Source of the DNA: Chitinophagaceae bacterium
Lineage (GTDB): Bacteria > Bacteroidota > Bacteroidia > Chitinophagales > Chitinophagaceae
Direction of reading: 5' to 3'
DNA length: 64,000 bases
NCBI GenBank assembly: GCA_019638595.1
Contig: JAHBTJ010000027.1
Coordinates: 1-64,000 of the forward strand
The notes below the pieces were generated by a model. The model had not been told where the DNA came from, searched no databases, and saw nothing but the letters and a program-made list of their open reading frames with translations. Below are positions 61,640 through 64,000 of this stretch, in pieces (position 1 is the stretch's first letter; every line of letters begins with the position of its first letter). The translations under genes were made by a program, and so were the position numbers.

Positions 61640-62575
61640 ATGATCCTGGCACCCAACATAATGGATTTGGCGCAAAAGCATCCTACCATGCTTGAGGACC
61701 TGGAGCTATTGCAGGAAAAAGACCGGTTAACGCCCGGCTCGGTTCAATATACCATTAAACGCTATCGCAAACTATCTCAATGGTCTGTTGAAGACACGGG
61801 GATGATGGTATACCACTACAAAAAAAATGAGCCTTCGGCCAACTACCTGGAGCTAAGGTTTTGTGTTTCGGGAAACGTGTATTGCAATGGCAAAGGGTAT
61901 GAGTGCGGAAGCTGTCATGCAAACGGCAAATACTGCAACAGCAGGCATGAAACCGTGGATATAATGAGCTTTACTTTTTTAGGAGAGCATTTGCAGCAGT
62001 TTGTAAAGAATACAAAATCTACCGACTTTGTAAACAGGGTGCTTTCGTTCAGGCATGTTTCCTCTTTTTCAAAAATCCTGTCTATTTGCAGCCGCACAAG
62101 AATGGCGCTGGAGGGGTTGCTGAACAATTCCTACGCCGAAAATCTTGAAAACATCTTTTTTAACGCTCAAACACAAATGTTGCTGTTATACAGCCTGGAG
62201 TGTATGCTGGGCGATAAGGAAGAAGAGGGCTTCAGTTGCAAATTTCTTGCAAACGAAAGCGACAGGGATAAGATATTGAGGGCAAGAGAAGTATTGCTGC
62301 AGCATATAGGCGAACCTATAACCATTAAAGACTTAAGCCGCAAGGTAGCTATTAACGAATGCTATCTTAAAAAAGGCTTTAAAGAAATGTTTGGTACTAC
62401 CATATTCGATTTTTACCAAAGTCAGCGGATGGAGCACGCGAAATACCTGCTGTACGACAAAGGGCTGAGCGTAACCGAAGTTTCCCTGATGCTGGGCTAT
62501 TCTTCCATCTCTCATTTTTCCACGGCGTTTAAGAAGCATACCGGCTTAAAACCCTGCGAACTGTTGCTCCGCTAA
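61640..62575 (+). CDS. AraC-family transcriptional regulator
   Basis: The start at MILAPNIMDL is preferred because a promoter-like TATATTTG lies within the longer frame. The C-terminal 100 residues are an AraC DNA-binding domain with two helix-turn-helix units: ITIKDLSRKVAINECYLKKGFKEMFG and GLSVTEVSLMLGYSSISHFSTAFKKHTG. The N-terminal half has a Cys-rich segment (CNGKGYECGSCHANGKYC, near residue 85), unusual for AraC sensors and suggesting metal, redox or haem sensing. It lies upstream of hemA, the first gene of tetrapyrrole synthesis. Confidence 0.9.
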   Translation: MILAPNIMDLAQKHPTMLEDLELLQEKDRLTPGSVQYTIKRYRKLSQWSVEDTGMMVYHYKKNEPSANYLELRFCVSGNVYCNGKGYECGSCHANGKYCNSRHETVDIMSFTFLGEHLQQFVKNTKSTDFVNRVLSFRHVSSFSKILSICSRTRMALEGLLNNSYAENLENIFFNAQTQMLLLYSLECMLGDKEEEGFSCKFLANESDRDKILRAREVLLQHIGEPITIKDLSRKVAINECYLKKGFKEMFGTTIFDFYQSQRMEHAKYLLYDKGLSVTEVSLMLGYSSISHFSTAFKKHTGLKPCELLLR

Positions 62576-62725
62576 CCGTACAACCTGTATTTATTTTTTG
62601 CCGTAAAATAATTTCTGTTACAACCCATACCTGATTTTAATCAGCCTGTTCCCTGATTTTTTGCGATTGATACAGAGATGACGATTTTATGACAAAACAG
62701 AGACGATTACTTGCTGGTTGTCTAT

Positions 62726-62733
62726 TACATTTG
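62726..62733 (+). promoter_or_regulatory. Putative hemA -7 box
   Basis: TACATTTG matches TAnnTTTG and ends 10 bp before the hemA ATG at 62744, predicting a very short leader. The -33 box is not clear. Confidence 0.4.
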
Positions 62734-62743
62734 CATCTCTCAT

Positions 62744-63967
62744 ATGACGCATTCTTCCACATACGATGTTTGCAGCGGACTTGATCATTTTGTGGTGATA
62801 GGCATCAACTATCATAAAGCAGATACTGCGACAAGAAGCAGTTTTGCTGTTTGCAGCAATAAGCAGGAGCTGATTACCGCGTTTGCCTTGGCTAAGGGTT
62901 TAAAGGACGTTATTGTATTATCAACCTGCAACAGGACAGAAATATATGGAATTGCCCACCCGGAAGTATTAACCGGTATTTTGTGCGATGCTACGGGCAA
63001 CCAGCCCGGGGTTTTTCAACAACATGGTTACACATTGCTGGGTATGCAGGCGGTTGAACACCTCTTTAAGGTTTCAGCAGGGCTCGACTCCCAGATAGTG
63101 GGCGATTATGAAATATTGATGCAGTTGAAAAAGGCTGCCAAATACGCGAAGGAAAACGGGCTGCTCAGCTCGCTTACCGACAGGCTGGTTAATTTCGCAC
63201 TCCAGGCGTCCAAGCGTATTAAGTCGGAAACAAAGCTGAGCACCGGAACAGTATCGGTAGCGTATGCAGCCATTGAGGTGATAAAGGAAAAGGTAACGGA
63301 TATACAGCAAAAAAATATTTTACTGGTAGGAGCGGGAAAGTTTGGTTGCAATGTAGCAAAGAACATTTGCGAATATTTTCCGGGCGCTACAGTAAAAATT
63401 ACCAACCGCACATTACAGAAAGCAAAAGATTTTGCCGAGTTACATGGGCTGGAATTTATACCCTTCGGAGATATTAAAGCAAAGGCGGCGGAAAGCGATA
63501 TCCTGATTGCCAGCACTACTGCCGAAGACTTTACAATAACCCAGGATTTTTTTGAAGATCAAAAGCCCCGGCTGCTGTTGGATCTTTCTGTGCCTAAAAG
63601 CATTGATCCTGCAATAGCCGGCAAAAAAGGCGTTACGCTGATGGATGTAGACCAGATATCCTGTATACTTGACAGGACGCTGGCAATGCGCAAAGCGGAA
63701 GTTCCACAGGCTTTGGCTATTATTGAAGAAACGCTGGGTGAATTTGTGGAGTGGCATAAATTATTTATGCACCGTCACTTTTTGGGTGAAGTAAAATCGA
63801 AATTATATGAATTAAGCGCAAGCAACACCTGTCCTCAGGGTGGCGATGCTCAAAAAGAAGCGCGGATACAGAAAGCCGTTAAAACGTTGGCGGTAGATCT
63901 TCGCAGTCGTACTGCCAAAGGATGCCAGTACATTAATACCATGCACGAATATCTGCGCATGAACTGA
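62744..63967 (+). CDS. hemA: Glutamyl-tRNA reductase
   Basis: The 407-residue protein has the catalytic Cys in VLSTCNRTEIYG, GLDSQIVGDYEILMQLKKA, SVAYAAIEVI, the NADPH-binding ILLVGAGKFG, and the C-terminal dimerisation helix. It reduces Glu-tRNA to glutamate-1-semialdehyde, the entry step of tetrapyrrole synthesis. An in-frame upstream start would place the -7 box inside the gene, so the ATG at 62744 is chosen. Confidence 0.95.
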   Translation: MTHSSTYDVCSGLDHFVVIGINYHKADTATRSSFAVCSNKQELITAFALAKGLKDVIVLSTCNRTEIYGIAHPEVLTGILCDATGNQPGVFQQHGYTLLGMQAVEHLFKVSAGLDSQIVGDYEILMQLKKAAKYAKENGLLSSLTDRLVNFALQASKRIKSETKLSTGTVSVAYAAIEVIKEKVTDIQQKNILLVGAGKFGCNVAKNICEYFPGATVKITNRTLQKAKDFAELHGLEFIPFGDIKAKAAESDILIASTTAEDFTITQDFFEDQKPRLLLDLSVPKSIDPAIAGKKGVTLMDVDQISCILDRTLAMRKAEVPQALAIIEETLGEFVEWHKLFMHRHFLGEVKSKLYELSASNTCPQGGDAQKEARIQKAVKTLAVDLRSRTAKGCQYINTMHEYLRMN

Positions 63968-64000
63968 TGTTTTTATTTATTCCCCGTTTCCCTTTGTTTA

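Overview
The window looks like a chromosomal segment of a Bacteroidota, most likely Chitinophagaceae. Evidence seen in the sequence: gliding/type IX secretion genes (gldC, porT, a T9SS C-terminal sorting domain), the ubiE-porT pair, DUF4290, a long-form isocitrate dehydrogenase, and promoter boxes of the Bacteroidota type (TTTG, about 19 bp, TAnnTTTG). Most of the window is housekeeping: lysS, coaX, lptC, murA, gmk, asd, ligA, apaG, icd, ubiE, gyrB and hemA. No rRNA, CRISPR array, transposase or prophage structural gene is visible.

Layout. 1-2.6 kb: a flavin-dependent monooxygenase and a WYL regulator. 2.6-7.7 kb: the unusual part, a minus-strand locus with 14 tRNA or tRNA-like genes wrapped around an Rnl-type RNA ligase, followed downstream by an orphan basic protein, a YkuK-type RNase H-fold protein and a membrane-anchored BCS1-like AAA ATPase. 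7.7-8.7 kb: a MITE-like repeat and two candidate small-peptide transcripts. 8.7-12 kb: two lipoproteins. 12-21 kb: accessory genes (SNF2/SWIM helicase, DUF4143 ATPase, Uma2 nuclease, a gene split by an in-frame TAG, a radical SAM protein, a 2H phosphoesterase, a UmuD homologue lacking its catalytic dyad). 21-29 kb: DPP4, then a four-gene operon (membrane protein, subtilase, exported barrel protein, CHAP hydrolase) behind a palindrome-overlapped promoter. 29-64 kb: mostly core genes.

The best candidate for an undescribed system is the tRNA array. Eight of its tRNAs carry short perfect or near-perfect hairpins, most of the form TCCCG...CGGGA, in the D-loop (Tyr, Arg), just 5' of the anticodon (Ser-, Ile- and Asn-like) or in the T-arm (Asp, Glu and one with anticodon UUA). 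The others (Trp, Phe, Ser, His, Gly, Ala) are largely canonical. An RNA ligase between such tRNAs, with an RNase H-fold protein and an AAA ATPase downstream, suggests tRNA repair, tRNA splicing or a decoy against tRNA-cleaving toxins. This is inference. A decaying tRNA island colonised by palindromic repeats is the main alternative.

All tRNA calls were folded by hand from the sequence. Protein calls rest on motif recognition, not on searches.
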